A DNA stretch of 64,000 nucleotides from Coenobita brevimanus (Eukaryota > Arthropoda > Malacostraca > Decapoda > Coenobitidae): the NCBI GenBank assembly GCA_032717465.1, contig CM064664.1:5161173-5225172 (forward strand), given 5' to 3'. The position numbers and the translations under genes are program-made. Numbering within the stretch: position 1 is the first letter of the stretch; every line of letters begins with the position of its first letter. Positions 1 through 11,935 of this stretch are shown here, in pieces. Below the pieces are notes generated by a model, which searched no databases, had not been told where the DNA came from, and saw only the letters and a list, made by a program, of their open reading frames with translations.

Positions 1-531
1 CCTGTACCCGGCAAACGTCCCCGTAATTCGTCCGAGTCCTCAGAGCCTGAAAACTGGCCACCTAAGGTCTCTGTTGTTGAACCTTGTATCAACCTCTCTA
101 CTACTCCCTCTGCCTCAGAGGCTGAGGGGTCTAGCTAAGTGGAAGCTGCTGGTGGTGGTTCACCTGTAGTCAGGTCCCCACCTGGGGATGGTGTTGGAGA
201 GACCGTTGGTGTGTCTGTTTTGAAAAGTACAATGTCATCCTCACAGGGTTCTAATCCTGTCGATTCTCTTTTCATTTCTGGAGCTTCTAATGGTGACACT
301 GGCCATCCCACATCACCAAAGGCGGCCTCCAAGCCTCTTTCCAAACCAAATGTTATTCCACCTCAAAGTAAGAGTGTTGTAAAACTTTCCTCTTCCTCAT
401 CCTCACGTTTGCCCAAGGATGTTCGACATAAAGCGCAGGTTCCTGGTGCTGGGCACTCTCTTACCAAGGGCCTTCCTAAGCATCATTCCAAACCCGCTCG
501 CATGTCAGGAGGTGTACAGTCCCATACTTGA
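1..531 (+). pseudogene. 3' part of ORF1 (gag-like) of a Jockey-like LINE
   Basis: Frame 1 is open from the window edge to a TAA at 136-138 and then continues open in the same frame to TGA at 529-531. This looks like one ORF1 with a premature stop. The product is rich in Ser, Pro and Lys with low-complexity serine runs, which fits the tail behind the zinc knuckles of Jockey-type gag proteins; the knuckles themselves would lie left of the window. It overlaps the start region of the endonuclease/RT ORF that follows, as expected for a two-ORF LINE. The assignment rests mainly on that neighbour, because the tail itself has no diagnostic motif. Confidence 0.5.
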
Positions 532-548
532 TCATTTTCCCCTCCACA

Positions 549-2720
549 ATGGGTTCTATTATTCAGTGGAATTGTCGGGGTGTATGTGCTAACTATGAGG
601 AGCTGTGTCATCTAGTTTCTCAATTTACTTCTCTATGCATGTGTATCCATGAGACCATGGTTGGTGATTGTGCTCCTGCTGGTCCTTCTGGCTACAATGC
701 TTTTTATTCTGATCCTGTGCCGGGCCAAGGTCGTCATGGAGGTGTTGCTATCTTCCTTCGCCAGGATATTCCATATAGTCATCTGGATATTTCCAGTCCC
801 TTGCGGGCAGTTGCTGTCCAGATGTTTTTACATTGGCAGAATACAGTTTGCAGTCTTTATCTACCTCCTAGTGCTACTGTTGAAAGGGTGGATCCGGAAT
901 GCCTTATGCATGGCCTTCCTTCTCCCTTTCTGTCACTAGAATATATGAATGGCCACAATCCACTATGGGGAAACAGTAAGGCCAACCTTCAGAGTGTTAT
1001 GCTGGCCTCTTTAGTGGAAGATGAGGAGTTAGGCATTTTAAACTCCAATAAAATGACTTATTTCCATAGCCAGACAGGAACTTTTACTGCCATTGATTTG
1101 TCCTTATGTTCAGCTGATGCTTTTTTAGATTTTAACTGAGATGTGTTGCCAGACCTGTATGGCAGCGACCATTTTCCGTTACTCTTAACTGCTAGTGCAG
1201 GTGGACCTCAGCCATGTCTTCCTCAGTGGCTTCTGGATAAGGCTGACTGGCCACATTTCAGGGAATTAAGTTCCATTTCCCTTTCTGTCAACGAGTTTGG
1301 CTTTCTTTCCGAGCGTGTGTCATATTTCAATACCGTGCTGCACTCAGCAGCCCTATCATCTATTCCAAAAACAAAGGGTCAGTTTCCTAAACGTTCGATT
1401 CCTTGGTGGAACTCGGAGTGCAGTTCTGCAGTGAGAGCCAAACGAGTTGCCTTCTCACGGCTTCGTCGTCACTGTGGGGATCCTCAGTATTTGGTGGCAT
1501 ATCAGAGGGCACGAGCTCATATGAGGCGGGTCTTAAAGGAGGCCAGGCATTCGTCCTGGAAGGGTTATGTTTCCTCCATCAATGCAAGGACTTCCATATC
1601 CCAGGTGTGGAACCGGGTAAAGAAAATTTCAGGAAAATTTACTGTTCCATCCCCTCCTGTTTTATCTGCAGCAGATGGAACTATGGCTGATCCATTTGCT
1701 GTTGCAAAGTTGCTTGCTGATCATTTGGCCGGTGTCACAGAAGGATGCAGATACACCTTCGGCTTGCCACCGTCGGCGCCTAGTGTCTCGTGGTCTCAGT
1801 TCTGCCTCTGCTAGGGGAAAGCCTTACAATATTCCATTTTAAAATTCTGAACTCCAGACGGCTCTGTCGCAATGCCATGATTCCTCTCCTGGTTATGATG
1901 ATATTCCGTATGCCTTCTTACGCCACCTGTCTGATGAGTTCCTCTTGTTTTTGCTTTCACTGTTTAATAAGATCTGATGTTCTGGGGAGTTTCCAGCTTG
2001 TTGCGGTGTTGCTGTAGATATCCCCATCCCCAAACCGGGTAAGGACCACCTACAGGCTACGAATTATCGGCCTATTTCTTTGATGTCTTGTATATGTAAA
2101 ATTTTGGAAAAGATGGTCAATGTTAGGCTAGTGTGGTTTTTAGAGAGAAGTGACTTCTTATCCCCTGCCCAGTATGGTTTTCGAAAAATGCAATCTACAT
2201 CTGAGTCTTCTATCTTTGAGGCTTTTTCCAATAACCAACACCAGGTCACGGTCTTCTTCGATCTGGAGAAGGCATATGACACTGCATGGCATCATGGTAT
2301 TTTACTCTCTCTTCATGAGTTTGGTCTTCGTGGGTGCTTACCTATTTTTCTTCAACAGTTTTTATTTAACCGAATTTTAAGGGTGCGAGTGGGAGGAGTG
2401 CTTTCTAACGCCTGAGCACTAGAAGATGGAGTCCACAGGGGAGCATCCTTAGTGTTACTCTGTTTGCTGTAGCCATTATCTGTGTCATCAGTGTACTTCG
2501 TTCTTTCGTGGATGCTGGGTTTCTCCTTTCTAATGGCACCCTTTTGCTGTATTCTTCTCTTCAACTGGCAGATATGACTATACAATTTTTGTCACTTGTT
2601 TTGTACAAGGTCGGCATCCACAATGGGGTCCTCCATGCCCACTCGCGCCTGTATCCACTCGAGACGTCTGTCGCTTTGAATTGCTTCATAAGTCCTCCTT
2701 CTCTTCTTGCTCCTTTTCCT
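549..2720 (+). pseudogene. Jockey-like LINE ORF2 (AP endonuclease + reverse transcriptase), broken
   Basis: The ATG at 549 starts an APE-type endonuclease (IIQWNCRG, then ETM, GGVAIFLRQDIPYS and SLYLPPS). The stretch that should carry the GDFN catalytic motif reads EYMNGHNPLWG, so it is damaged. A TGA at 1137-1139 interrupts the frame just before YGSDHFPLLL, the conserved SDH motif, and the frame then continues to 1814 with PWWNSECSSAVRAKR. Reverse transcriptase follows in another frame at about 2064-2415 (NYRPISLMS, FFDLEKAYDT, AQYGFRK) and becomes unrecognisable by about 2720, before a clear FxDD box. It would have encoded target-primed reverse transcription. It is an old, inactive copy. 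Confidence 0.8.
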
Positions 2721-2765
2721 CTTTTGTTTTCTTGCCCACTCTTCACTTCTATATCCTCTAATTCC

Positions 2766-4745
2766 CCACGAAGTGAAACATGAACTTCAGCAAGGAAACT
2801 TTGTTGTGAAGGGTTCTGACAAACTCTTCAATCAGGTGGATGCTGACCGCAGTCATGAATGGCTGAATGGGGTCGGAAAGAAGGCAGGTGGGATCATTGG
2901 GATAACAAGACTACCTATGCTCTCAGTCTTTGGGCTCTATCTTACAATCTACGAGCATGCATTGCAGTACAGACTAGAGAAATGTTCAGCACTGGCATTG
3001 ATGATGAAATAACTCCAAATGAAGGTACTCCAGGAAGGGTGAAGCGTGATAACCTAGATGAGAACAACATCCTGGAAGTTCTAGTTAGATTCAAGGTTTT
3101 CGAAAGTGTAGCATCATTGACTCAGCTTATGAACATTGCCACCAAAGACGTTGCGACACCAGAATTTCAGGAATCGCTCTTAAAAACAGTGGATTTGGAA
3201 CAGGCACTGTTAGATGACTTTAAGAAAAGACTTGTCAACAAGGAAGTGAGCCTAAGAGATAAATTACAAAAAAACAAAAGTATTAACTTTTGGTTCATTG
3301 TACGAAGTCAGAAACGAGAGAGGACAGGGGAAGACAACTGATCAAAGGAGATAGGCAGATTTTCCAGCAATTGATTATGGCATACCAGGCAGGGAGACCA
3401 GTTGATTTGGATAATATTCTAAGCCATGAACTGACGGAAGTTTCCATCAGTACTGCTGAAACTGGTGGTTCACTGAGATCTGGGATGAAGTCAGTACTTG
3501 TAGATGTTCTTACTCAGGATGTGATATGCCCACTTAATCTTGAACTACCGGATACTGAGAGCTCATGTCTTGTCATAGATGGCCAGGCAACTGTTGTCTC
3601 CTTTGGTATACCTAGCGGGGCAAAGACAAATGCATATTATGCTGACAGGTTTGTTGGCCACATTTTGAAACTTGGCAAACAGTTTGAACGCATTTGACCA
3701 GTACAGGGACTCTGGCACATCAATAAAAGAGGGAACTAGAGAAAGACGAAAGAAAACTTCACATCCTATTCGATGAATGATAGAAGACCGAGAGGTTCCA
3801 GTACCATCCAAGTAGACTGATTTCCTGGCATTGTCCTACAACAAGAAGGATCTGTCTGCCTTTTTGTCAGATAAGCTAATTTCATCAGCTCCACCAGAGA
3901 AGCTCATGGTTGTTGCTGGTGGATTGGGGTTAGTGGTGAAAACAAATGACCCTTGGATGGATACAGCTAATTTGGTATCCGACACAAGGAGGAAGATACG
4001 CTTGTGATTTTGCATCGCATCAGTTCCCCTGCTAAGCATATCGTTGCGTCTGTGCGTGACACCGACATTGTTGTTCTACTCTTGGTGAATTATCACAGAA
4101 TGCAGTGCAAAACTGTATGGGTGAAGGCTGGAACATCAAAAAAACCCAAGTACATCCCCATTCATGAGATTCATAAATCACTAGCATTTGAGCAGCAAAC
4201 ACTTGAAGAACTCCTTGCATACCATGCAATAACTGGGTGTAACACTGTGTCTTATTTCATGGGTCATTCTAAGAGGTCAGCCTGGACTGTGTTCCTAGAG
4301 AACCACAACCTGTTGCAGGATCTGGGGACCACTGGCACCATCTCAGATGAAGGGCTTCGTAAGGCAGAGCAATTCATCTGCAAAGTCTGCAAAGTCCCAC
4401 ATGACACACGTGATAAGGTACGGTGTGTACCTGTTCTCTAAGTTGAAATCTCCAGAGTTGCTACCTCCAACTAGTGATGTAGCAAAGTTGCACATACAAA
4501 GGGCCAATCTTCAATGCTTCATATGGCGACAAGCACATGTTCCCACCCCGTCACTGCCATTGCTAACTACCTGTGACTGGGAGAATACTGATGGAAAACT
4601 GAGACCAGTCCTGACTATATTATCTCCCATTCCTAAAGGATGTAGACATAGTTTCTTGTGGATGCACCAAGGGCTGCAGTACTCACAAGTGCTCATGCAA
4701 AAGGGCAAGCCTTCCTTGCACAGCTGCTTGCAGATGTAATGAGGG
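2766..4745 (+). pseudogene. Relic of an unnamed multi-copy protein family with FEN/PIN-nuclease-like motifs
   Basis: Several frame-shifted pieces form one collinear protein: FNQVDADRSHEWLNGVGKK, ALSLWALSYNLRA, KDVATPEFQESLLKTV, then 3290-3697 with LVDVLTQD and CLVIDGQATVVSFG, then 4004-4441 with VASVRDTDIVVLLLVNYHRM and AYHAITGCNTVSYFMGHSKR. The C-terminal part (4441-4745) is in broken frames and ends in a Cys-rich tail. I recognise the pattern from uncharacterised, often repeated animal proteins. The spaced RDTD and TGC(D/N)T boxes resemble the acidic I-region of FEN/XPG-type PIN nucleases; that is inference. In this copy the expected acidic residue of the last box is Asn. It abuts the LINE relic on its left with no visible terminal repeats. 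Confidence 0.55.
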
Positions 4746-4789
4746 GGAGATGCACTGCAGGCAGTACAGTGATGATTAATATAAGCTAC

Positions 4790-5390
4790 TAGTTGGAATA
4801 CAGACTTTATCAGAAGCAATTGTATGTTAAGTTACGGGAGTTTGTAAGTAGAACCTTTGTATGACAGTTCCTGTATGAGAGAGCATGGATTCCTTTAGTG
4901 CAATAACTACCCACGTCACTAGTTTTTCAAATGAATCTAGGAAAAATACATTATATTGTCAGGTTTTTAGTCAGTGGAGATCAAAATTAAGATAGGGACT
5001 AAATATAAGGTTCCAAGGGTTAACGCAAGTTTTTGACCTCAAATACTCATATTATGGAGAGAAATTATTAAATGATCATGTCATCTAATAAAGAATTTCC
5101 TTAGCTACAATATGCGACCTAACTGACTTATCTACCTGCTTTATTGATGGAGTTATTTTAATTTTAGCAGTGCCTCATCTAAAAAATAACGGGAAACCCA
5201 GCAATTCACCAAATAATCTTTTACATTTAATTTGACCCCTTAAATGTCAAGATATCGCTTTTAGCAACACCGCTGGTCGTAGTCAGCACCTCAACATCCA
5301 TAAGAAAAAGTAAGTTGCTTGCTTTCCCCCCAAAATGCCTGATTCTGCTTAAATATCCATCTCTTCCGAAAATTGTACTAGTCTACCAGG
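4790..5390. other. No recognisable gene
   Basis: AT-rich sequence with stops in all frames. I see no motif here; it separates the FEN-like relic from the BEL/Pao relic. Confidence 0.5.
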
Positions 5391-5399
5391 GCAAAATGG

Positions 5400-6180
5400 A
5401 TTTACCGAATGAATGATTGGTATTGTCAAGAACTGCCTAAGGAAAACATTACACAGAACTAAGATCACAAGAGAGGATTTAAGAACAGTGATAACTGAAA
5501 TTCAAAATAGGATTAATAATAGTCCCCTAACTTATTTAGCGTTTCGATAGGAGGCCTTGACACCAGCTCATATATTATGACAGGAAACTCCATTCGGTGT
5601 CTTGTGTGGATATCCAGGAAGAAGATGATCCTACCATTGAAAATAATGATTTAGGACAACATCTGCGGGAGGGATATCAATGTCTGAAAAGGGTATTGGA
5701 TACTCGGAATAGACATTGGAGTGAAGAATATCTTTTGAGCCTATGAGAAAGATATTATGGGGCTCAGGCTGCCAGCAATAAGTCTGTTATAAACATAAGG
5801 GATGTGGTCTTAGTGTAAAACAGAACAACCAATTTCCCAGTGGCCATTAGCTAAGGTGATCTCCACGCACCCCGATTCAGAGGGGATGCTGAGACTCGTG
5901 AAAATAAAATGTAGGGGACACCAGCATAAAAACTCTTGATAAACTTGTACCCCTTGAGTTAGCAGCTACCCCAAATACAGGGGATAGTGGATATCAAACA
6001 GGTCAGGTTGCACGACCTAAACGGGCCGCAGCACAGGGTTCTCGAGACTTATGGAGAGAACTCTTGGCTAAGGGTCACATTACATGATACAGTGTATCAT
6101 TTTTCGCCCGGCCAAAAAACTGTGGGAAATATTTTCCCCCAGAGCAGTTGCGCTCACTACTTTTTAAAATAGTCGTCCCT
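5400..6180 (+). pseudogene. BEL/Pao retrotransposon pol, C-terminal end
   Basis: Broken frames read in order NNSPLTYLAFR, LTPAHIL, RNRHWSEEYLLSL, ERYYGAQAASNKSVINIRDVVLV, then LVPLELAATPNTGDSGYQ. This is the arrangement behind integrase in BEL/Pao elements (the DUF5641-like domain with its SPLTY and DVVLV motifs). In the intact family this region acts with integrase in cDNA insertion. Stops and frame changes are frequent (for example near 5550, 5745 and 5815), so it is inactive. Gag, protease, RT and most of integrase are absent. The following sequence to 6174 still shows an open tail ending near CGKYFPPQSS. Confidence 0.7.
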
Positions 6181-6520
6181 GGTTGGAGTGCAGAGGAAAA
6201 ACCTGAGATCGTTAATAACTTCAAGTGGTTTTTACAACCCATAAATTACATTCTCTTTAATAATTCTTATTATTGATTAATTAAATGCTACTGCTTAACC
6301 CTCGTGGACAACTATACTGTAAATACATGTAATTTCTTGGAAAGTTCCATGAACCTAAACTGTGTCTGTGCATTAGATGACGTGACGAGAGGATGAGAAG
6401 TCTCACATAAAAGCACATGTCGGTTTAACTTATTTACATAGGTGAAGGGACTATTTGGTTTGTCTTTAGTTTGATTAAAACTAAGCTTAATTTGTTAGAT
6501 TCGCCCTGTATATATCATGA

Positions 6521-6922
6521 TGTAATCTAACAGTATTTAATATTGTAATTAATTAATAGTTGGCACCTCTACCATTCTATGAGGGAGATATAGGCTTGCC
6601 TAGTTCGCTCACTCTGCTCCTAGACAAGGTCCAAGCACGTTTGTATATACACACCTCAAGGACGCTTGATAGCCCAAGCAACTGACAAAAACAGACTCGT
6701 CGTCATATGTTGTTCAACATTCCCTAGCTAAGTAACCTTTACGAATTGGCCAGTTCAAGCGGGGATTAGCTAGGAGATAGAAGAGAAATAGTTAGGTGAG
6801 TTAAAGTGTAAGTTACGGTTCACCTAACCCTGTGAGACTTGTTTGAATTTACTCAAGGACAATTTTAGGGACGAGTAAGGACCTACGAGTTGTTTACTAG
6901 AAAATACTAGAAATTTCTTACA
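6521..6922 (+). repeat. Candidate BEL/Pao LTR (TGT...ACA)
   Basis: The stretch begins TGTAATCTAACAG and ends TTCTTACA, downstream of the BEL/Pao pol relic at about the distance expected for a 3' UTR plus LTR. A primer-binding-like sequence follows 4 bases later. No second LTR copy is visible in the window, so the borders are guesses based on the TG/CA ends. Confidence 0.4.
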
Positions 6923-6926
6923 TTTC

Positions 6927-6941
6927 TGGTGCCCGATCGAG
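6927..6941 (+). other. Candidate primer-binding site (TGGTGCCCGATCGAG)
   Basis: It starts with TGG, as tRNA-primed PBS sequences do, and lies just after the candidate LTR end. Being downstream of an LTR that itself follows pol, it would imply a tandem LTR-internal-LTR arrangement. A chance match is possible. Confidence 0.35.
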
Positions 6942-6944
6942 GAT

Positions 6945-8370
6945 ACCATTTTATATAAAGTCAGATATTTCTGACAGTTTACATGCAAAAAATGGTGGGA
7001 GGAGGGAGGGCGAGGTTTTTCGGTGAAAGTGTCAAATGAGATGTCCAGTGCAATACCTAGCCTGAGAGCTACAGTCCGTGATCCTCAGTGTACTGTACAG
7101 TATGTGTTCCTGTCAAGCATTAAACTTCTTTCCATCCTTTTGGTATGCAGCTAACTAAATGCAAACTCTCCAACCTTGTCATAACAGCAGCTTTGAAGAT
7201 GAACGTGAAAAGCCTGTTTTTGTCAGGGGCGAGGGCAGTGTTTGTGTGTATCATTATTACCTACACAGCTTCACATCGTCCCCACATGTGATCTGCTGTT
7301 AAGGGAATGACTTGTCTTGCCAACACCTGCGTTGAGCAAGCGAAGGGCAGAGATGGGCTAAGGAGGTAAAGGTATGGAGGGGATTGTACACGCATTTGCC
7401 GGTTTAGTCAATGTTATGGCGAGATTTATTTCCTCAAATTTGAGGATATAGCTCACTACCGTTTCCAGCAGTAGTGAAGAAAACTAACATTACTATTAGC
7501 TAAATGTGAACACCCTCCTTGGCATAAACAGGCTTTTCGTCTTCGGCTCCAAAGTCAGTATTTGCATCACTTACATCAGTTAGAAGTAAAGGCATTTGTT
7601 AACTTATTACAGAAGTTCATTACATGGATATGAACCTTTACGTAAGGGACAATAGCAGTACCCTAATTTACATTTGGATGCCCTTTGAAATGTTTCTTAT
7701 TACATTTCAAATGATATATATATATTTTTTTAATATATGGTAGGTGGGAATGGCCACCATCCATCTCCTTCATGTAATGCATCCGTCTGGCGACTCTACC
7801 CTAACTGACAAGCCAGATAGTTTCTTCTAATCTAGGAAACAATATACCATAATGGGCGGTAACCATTTAACTAAATCGATGCTTTGTGGTCTGTTGGGTT
7901 CAGGTGCTTTAACTGGGCGGGAACCATAATGGTTTCAGTCTGAGGATTGTTTCGGGATCATTGCTAAAATGATGCCACTCGGGACTATCAGGGCTTGTCA
8001 CGCTTGCCTTAAATGTCGGTACTTAGTATCCTGGCTCCAGACCCCTACCCTGCTGATGAGGAAAGGACTATTGCATGAGAGATACAACAACTTGCTACAT
8101 TGCTAAACGGCTGATTGCCCTCACAGATACTGGCCCTAAAGATGATGAAGCGTGGTCTGCTGCTGATCATCTTTAACGCTGCATGTGATGCAAGGAGCTC
8201 TCTGCTTACACCTACAGCAGGTACTGTTGCATAAAACACTTACAAGCATTCAGTGCACACATATACCTGTATGCATATAAGGTAATTCTTCCAAGATTAT
8301 CAAGTAATTTTCACTCACATATAAGTCGATCTCATACAATACTTTCTTGGGCTCAACCAACACCTACCTA
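6945..8370. other. No recognisable gene
   Basis: Mixed-composition sequence without long open frames or familiar motifs. A short (TA)n/T-rich run lies at 7710-7735. If the upstream PBS is real, this should be the internal region of a BEL/Pao copy, but I see no gag motif in it. Confidence 0.45.
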
Positions 8371-8379
8371 GTTTCCCTT

Positions 8380-8750
8380 GTGAACCTGTTCATTGGATAC
8401 GTTTCCTCTATGGACCTGTTTCCTTAGGACCATAATCATCGATGGCCTAGTTATGTGCCCGTTACCCAGACCTATTTTCTGCCACTAACCCAGTTTCTAC
8501 ATGGTTGTTAAACCTCTCCCTAAATTATGTTTCCTTGATACCAAATCCCTCTTAGGACTAATTTTCGCCAAGGAATTATTTCACTCGATGATCTATTTAC
8601 TACATGGACCTATTTTTATCTGGAGAGACATTTTATGTTTCCACACGTTTATTTTCCTGAATGGACTTTTTTTTCCTTCATGGATGAAATTCCTCAATGT
8701 ATTAAGTTTCCACAAGAGACTTCTATTCACCCAGATCTGTTTCCTTTCCA
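8380..8750. repeat. Degenerate short tandem repeat (units like GGACCTGTTTCC)
   Basis: Phrases such as GAACCTGTTCATTGG, TATGGACCTGTTTCCTTAGGACC, ATGGACCTATTTTTATC and AATGGACTTTTTTTTCC recur with loose spacing of roughly 20-30 bases. Similar phrases occur near 13030-13100. It reads as an old, eroded minisatellite. Confidence 0.35.
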
Positions 8751-8754
8751 TGGA

Positions 8755-8779
8755 ATAATAATAATAACAATAGTAGTAC

Positions 8780-8811
<32 letters not shown>

Positions 8812-8917
8812 ATAATAATAATAATAATAATAACAATAATAATAATAATAATAACTAATAATTATAATAATGATAATAGAAGAAGCAGTAGTAGTAGTAG
8901 TAGTAGCAGCTTACTAT
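8755..8917. repeat. Compound trinucleotide microsatellite (AAT/AGT)n
   Basis: Long runs of AAT and AGT with scattered substitutions, directly upstream of the retroelement relic at 8955. Confidence 0.95.
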
Positions 8918-8954
8918 CATGATGTACAAGAAGCATTAAGAGGCACAAACGTGA

Positions 8955-10316
8955 GTGACCAAGGAAGGTCAGAGGCATCTAGGGGCTGTGATTGGAACTA
9001 AGAAATTCAAAGACAAATATGTGAGTGATAAGGTAAAGACATGGGTAGAAGAAATTCATACACTATCTAGCCACGTAAAAACAGAACCCCATGCAGCATA
9101 CAGTGCATTTACCTATGGTGTAAAGCACAAGTGGACCTTCGTGATGAGGACCATACCAGATATCGAGTTGCTGCTACAACCACTGGAGGATGCAATCAGG
9201 GATTCATTCCTCCCATCTCTAAGCAATTGCCACATCCCCACACCAGAAGAGAGGGACATTCTAGCACTCCCACCCAGGATGGGAGGCCTTGGCATTATAA
9301 ATCCAGTAGCCGTGGCAAGCTATGAACACAGAAATTCAATCAGGCTCACCGAATCCTTGTCACAGAAGATCTGCGCCCAGGTTGAGACGAGTGAAATCGA
9401 CCAACAAAGGCAGAAAGACATAAAGACACAGATAAGCAAGCAGAGCGAAGCAACACAAAAAGACCAGCTGTAGCACATAATCGAACATCTAACACCAGAC
9501 CAGTGCAGAAGAGTTGAAATTGCACAGGAGGTTGAGGCATCGAACTGGCTCACAACCCTGCCTCTCAAGGCAAAAGCCTTCCACTTCAACAAACAAGAAT
9601 TTATTGACGCCATAGCCTTGAGATATGGGTGGCCAATAGAGAACCTAACTCAACACTGTGCCTGTGGCACTGCCTTTGATGCAAACCATGCAATGGTATG
9701 CAAGAAGGGAGGCTTTGTTTGCATCCAACACGATGAAGTACACGACCTCACTGCCAAAATGCTGCAGGAAATATGCCATGATGTCACGATTGAGCCAGCT
9801 CTGCTACCCCTGGACGGCGAGCACTTCACCCACAGAACAGCAAACACATCAAATGACGCAAGAGTGGATGTTAGTGCTGGAGGTTTCTGGACACGTGGGT
9901 AGAGGGCGTTCTTCGACATCAGGATATTTGATCCCATGGCAGCATGTCATCGTCAACTGTCTCTCGAAGCTGCACACAAAAGGAATGAACAAGAAAAAAA
10001 TAGAAATTATCAAGAAAGGATCCAACATGTGGACCATGGTCGATTCACTCCCTTTGTGTTCACGACATCAGGTGGGATGGGTCCAGAGGCAGTGAGATTC
10101 TACTCGAGACTGGCAGAGGTTCTTTCTGAGAAGAAACGTCAACCGCAGAGTTCTGTTATGGCCTGGATGAGATGTCGACTCTCATTCTCCCTCGTGAGGT
10201 CTGCTCTGCTATGTCTCAGGGGCACAAGATCATCAGCCCTCAGGCCTGTCTCCCTGGCAGGTATGGATTACAAAGCTACAGTGATCGAGAGTCGCATAGA
10301 CCGGCGACTCCAATAG
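8955..10316 (+). pseudogene. C-terminal half of a retroelement RT protein with zinc finger and nuclease-like region
   Basis: One frame runs 8955-10316, broken only by TAG at 9471-9473 and TAG at 9900-9902. Recognisable blocks are HLGAVIGTKKF, PHAAYSAFTYGVKHKWTF, TIPDIELLLQPLE, LPPRMGGLGIINPV, then CACGTAFDANHAMVCKKGG (a C-x-C...H...C zinc site), ARVDVSAGGFW, RAFFDIRIFDP and FTPFVFTTSGGMG. The blocks match a widespread invertebrate retroelement protein whose N-terminal part is reverse transcriptase, missing here by 5' truncation. The zinc site followed by D...FFD-x-R resembles the restriction-like endonuclease that ends R2/NeSL-type LINEs; the clade itself I cannot fix. A short AATAAA/(TAA)n tail follows at 10349-10380, as at a LINE 3' end. 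Confidence 0.65.
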
Positions 10317-10559
10317 TTTAATGTCTTTATTTACACTGTAATATCAATAAATATAAAATAAAATAAATAATAATAATAGTAGATGGTTGGTAACCACTGC
10401 CGTTGGCGTGCTTGGGGCCAGCAGATTATAATATGAGGGTTAGTGTTAACCTTCACATTACAACTCCAAATGGTGAACTGTATTAGGGAGGTTGGTTTTG
10501 ATCTTCACAATATAATTCCCCGATGGATGGAAGTGATTAAAAAAAAAAAAAAGTAGTAG

Positions 10560-11867
10560 TAGTTGTAGTAATCATCATCATCCGGAGCTCCTTTCCCACC
10601 CTAAAGCAGGATGACGAGTAGCCATGTCCAGACAGCCCAAATTTGCCCAATCCAATGGGCCACGCTTCCATTCGCTCAGCATTCAAGCCCCCGGAATCCT
10701 GGCTCTCTGTCTGATACGCCAAAAACTTTCACCCTATTATGTAGCTTCATATAAACGTACCCAACAGTCAATCCTGACGCTGTCAAGTTAAAAAGTTGTG
10801 CCAGATCCCTGATTATGCACTTCATCTCACAACATTCATCCAGCCAGCTCGATGTCTTGTCAGTTTCCTAGCCTCATAGACTTCCAAACTTCTCTTCCTC
10901 ATACACTCATCCACCATATCCCTCCACTTTCTCCTTGGCCTACCTCGCCTCCTCTCTCCTTCAAATTCGCTCAGATTTACCCTTTTCACCACTCTATTGT
11001 TATCTATTTTCTCCACATGACCATACAATATCAGGACACTTTCTTTGATTCTGGTGTCCACAGACTTCCTCACTCCACATCTTTCACGAATCACTTTATT
11101 TCGTATCCCATCGACTCTTTTTGTTCCACATACATTCCTTAGCAGTCCCATCTCCACTGCTTTCACTCTTGACTTTTCATTTTCATGCCACTCCTTAGTC
11201 TCATATCCATACATTAAAGTTAACACTAACACTCTTTCAGGTAAGTCTCACGCAGCTGCAACACTCAAGCCTCTGTTGCTTATCAAGGCCTTCATTGCAC
11301 CAGCTACTTCCCATCCTTGTGTCACTCTACTTTTCACTTTTTCCGCACATTTTCCTCTCTTTTATATCACTGTATCCAGGTATTTGAAATCTCGTCAATT
11401 CCAGTCTCTTTCCATTCACCACAGCATCGCACTGGGAGTCACCTTCTCTCTCAAGAACTATCACTTTACTGTTCACTACATTAACTCTCCAGGCACGACG
11501 CTCACAGACATCAGCAAAACTCTGCACTAGTCTACCAAGTTCTTGTCTGGTATTCGTAAGCAGTACTGCATCATCACCATACAACAAATTTGAGATATTC
11601 CATCCATCACCATTCATTACCAACGCCATCCACATCTCCATTACTCGTGTTTTTACTTATCTCATCACCCCATCCATATATCTATTGAACAACCATGGGG
11701 ACATCGCACAACCTTGTTGCACGCCCACACCGTTCGTGAACCATTAACTAAGATGCCCGTTAACCCTTACACATGCTTCTTTGCCATCATAAAAACTCTT
11801 GACGGCACCTAAACGCTTACCATCTACACCGCACATGCGCAAAACCTTCCTCAATCCTTCTGTGTCT
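10560..11867 (-). pseudogene. RTE-like LINE, 5'-truncated, RT C-terminal half and 3' UTR
   Basis: Read on the minus strand. The piece at 11641-11327 carries the RT active-site box LLYGDDAVLL and the following DVCERRAWRVNVVNSKVIV. The piece at 11232-10822 is the conserved RTE C-terminus (LMYGYETKEW, KAVEMGLLRNVCGT, LILYGHVEKIDNNRVVKRV, GERRRGRPRRKWRDMV). The two are in different frames and stops lie between, so the copy is dead. The 3' UTR runs to about 10560 and ends in a T-run/(GTA)n stretch (simple-sequence tail), and the 5' truncation abuts an (AAT)n microsatellite at 11868. It belongs to the same broad group as the copies at 13218, 22805 and 32374. Confidence 0.8.
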
Positions 11868-11935
11868 AATAATAATAATATTAATAATAATAATAATAAC
11901 AATAATCACCACCATCATCATAATCATCCTTTCCT
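11868..11935. repeat. (TAA)n/(ATC)n microsatellite
   Basis: AAT repeats grading into CAC/ATC triplets at the truncated end of the RTE relic. Confidence 0.9.

Noticed and set aside
8045..8239. Minus-strand open stretch of 64 codons
   Set aside because: No family motif or conserved context; typical of chance frames.
10852..11530. Plus-strand open frames over the RTE relic
   Set aside because: Antisense shadows of the RTE C-terminus; composition is Ser/Pro/His without motifs.
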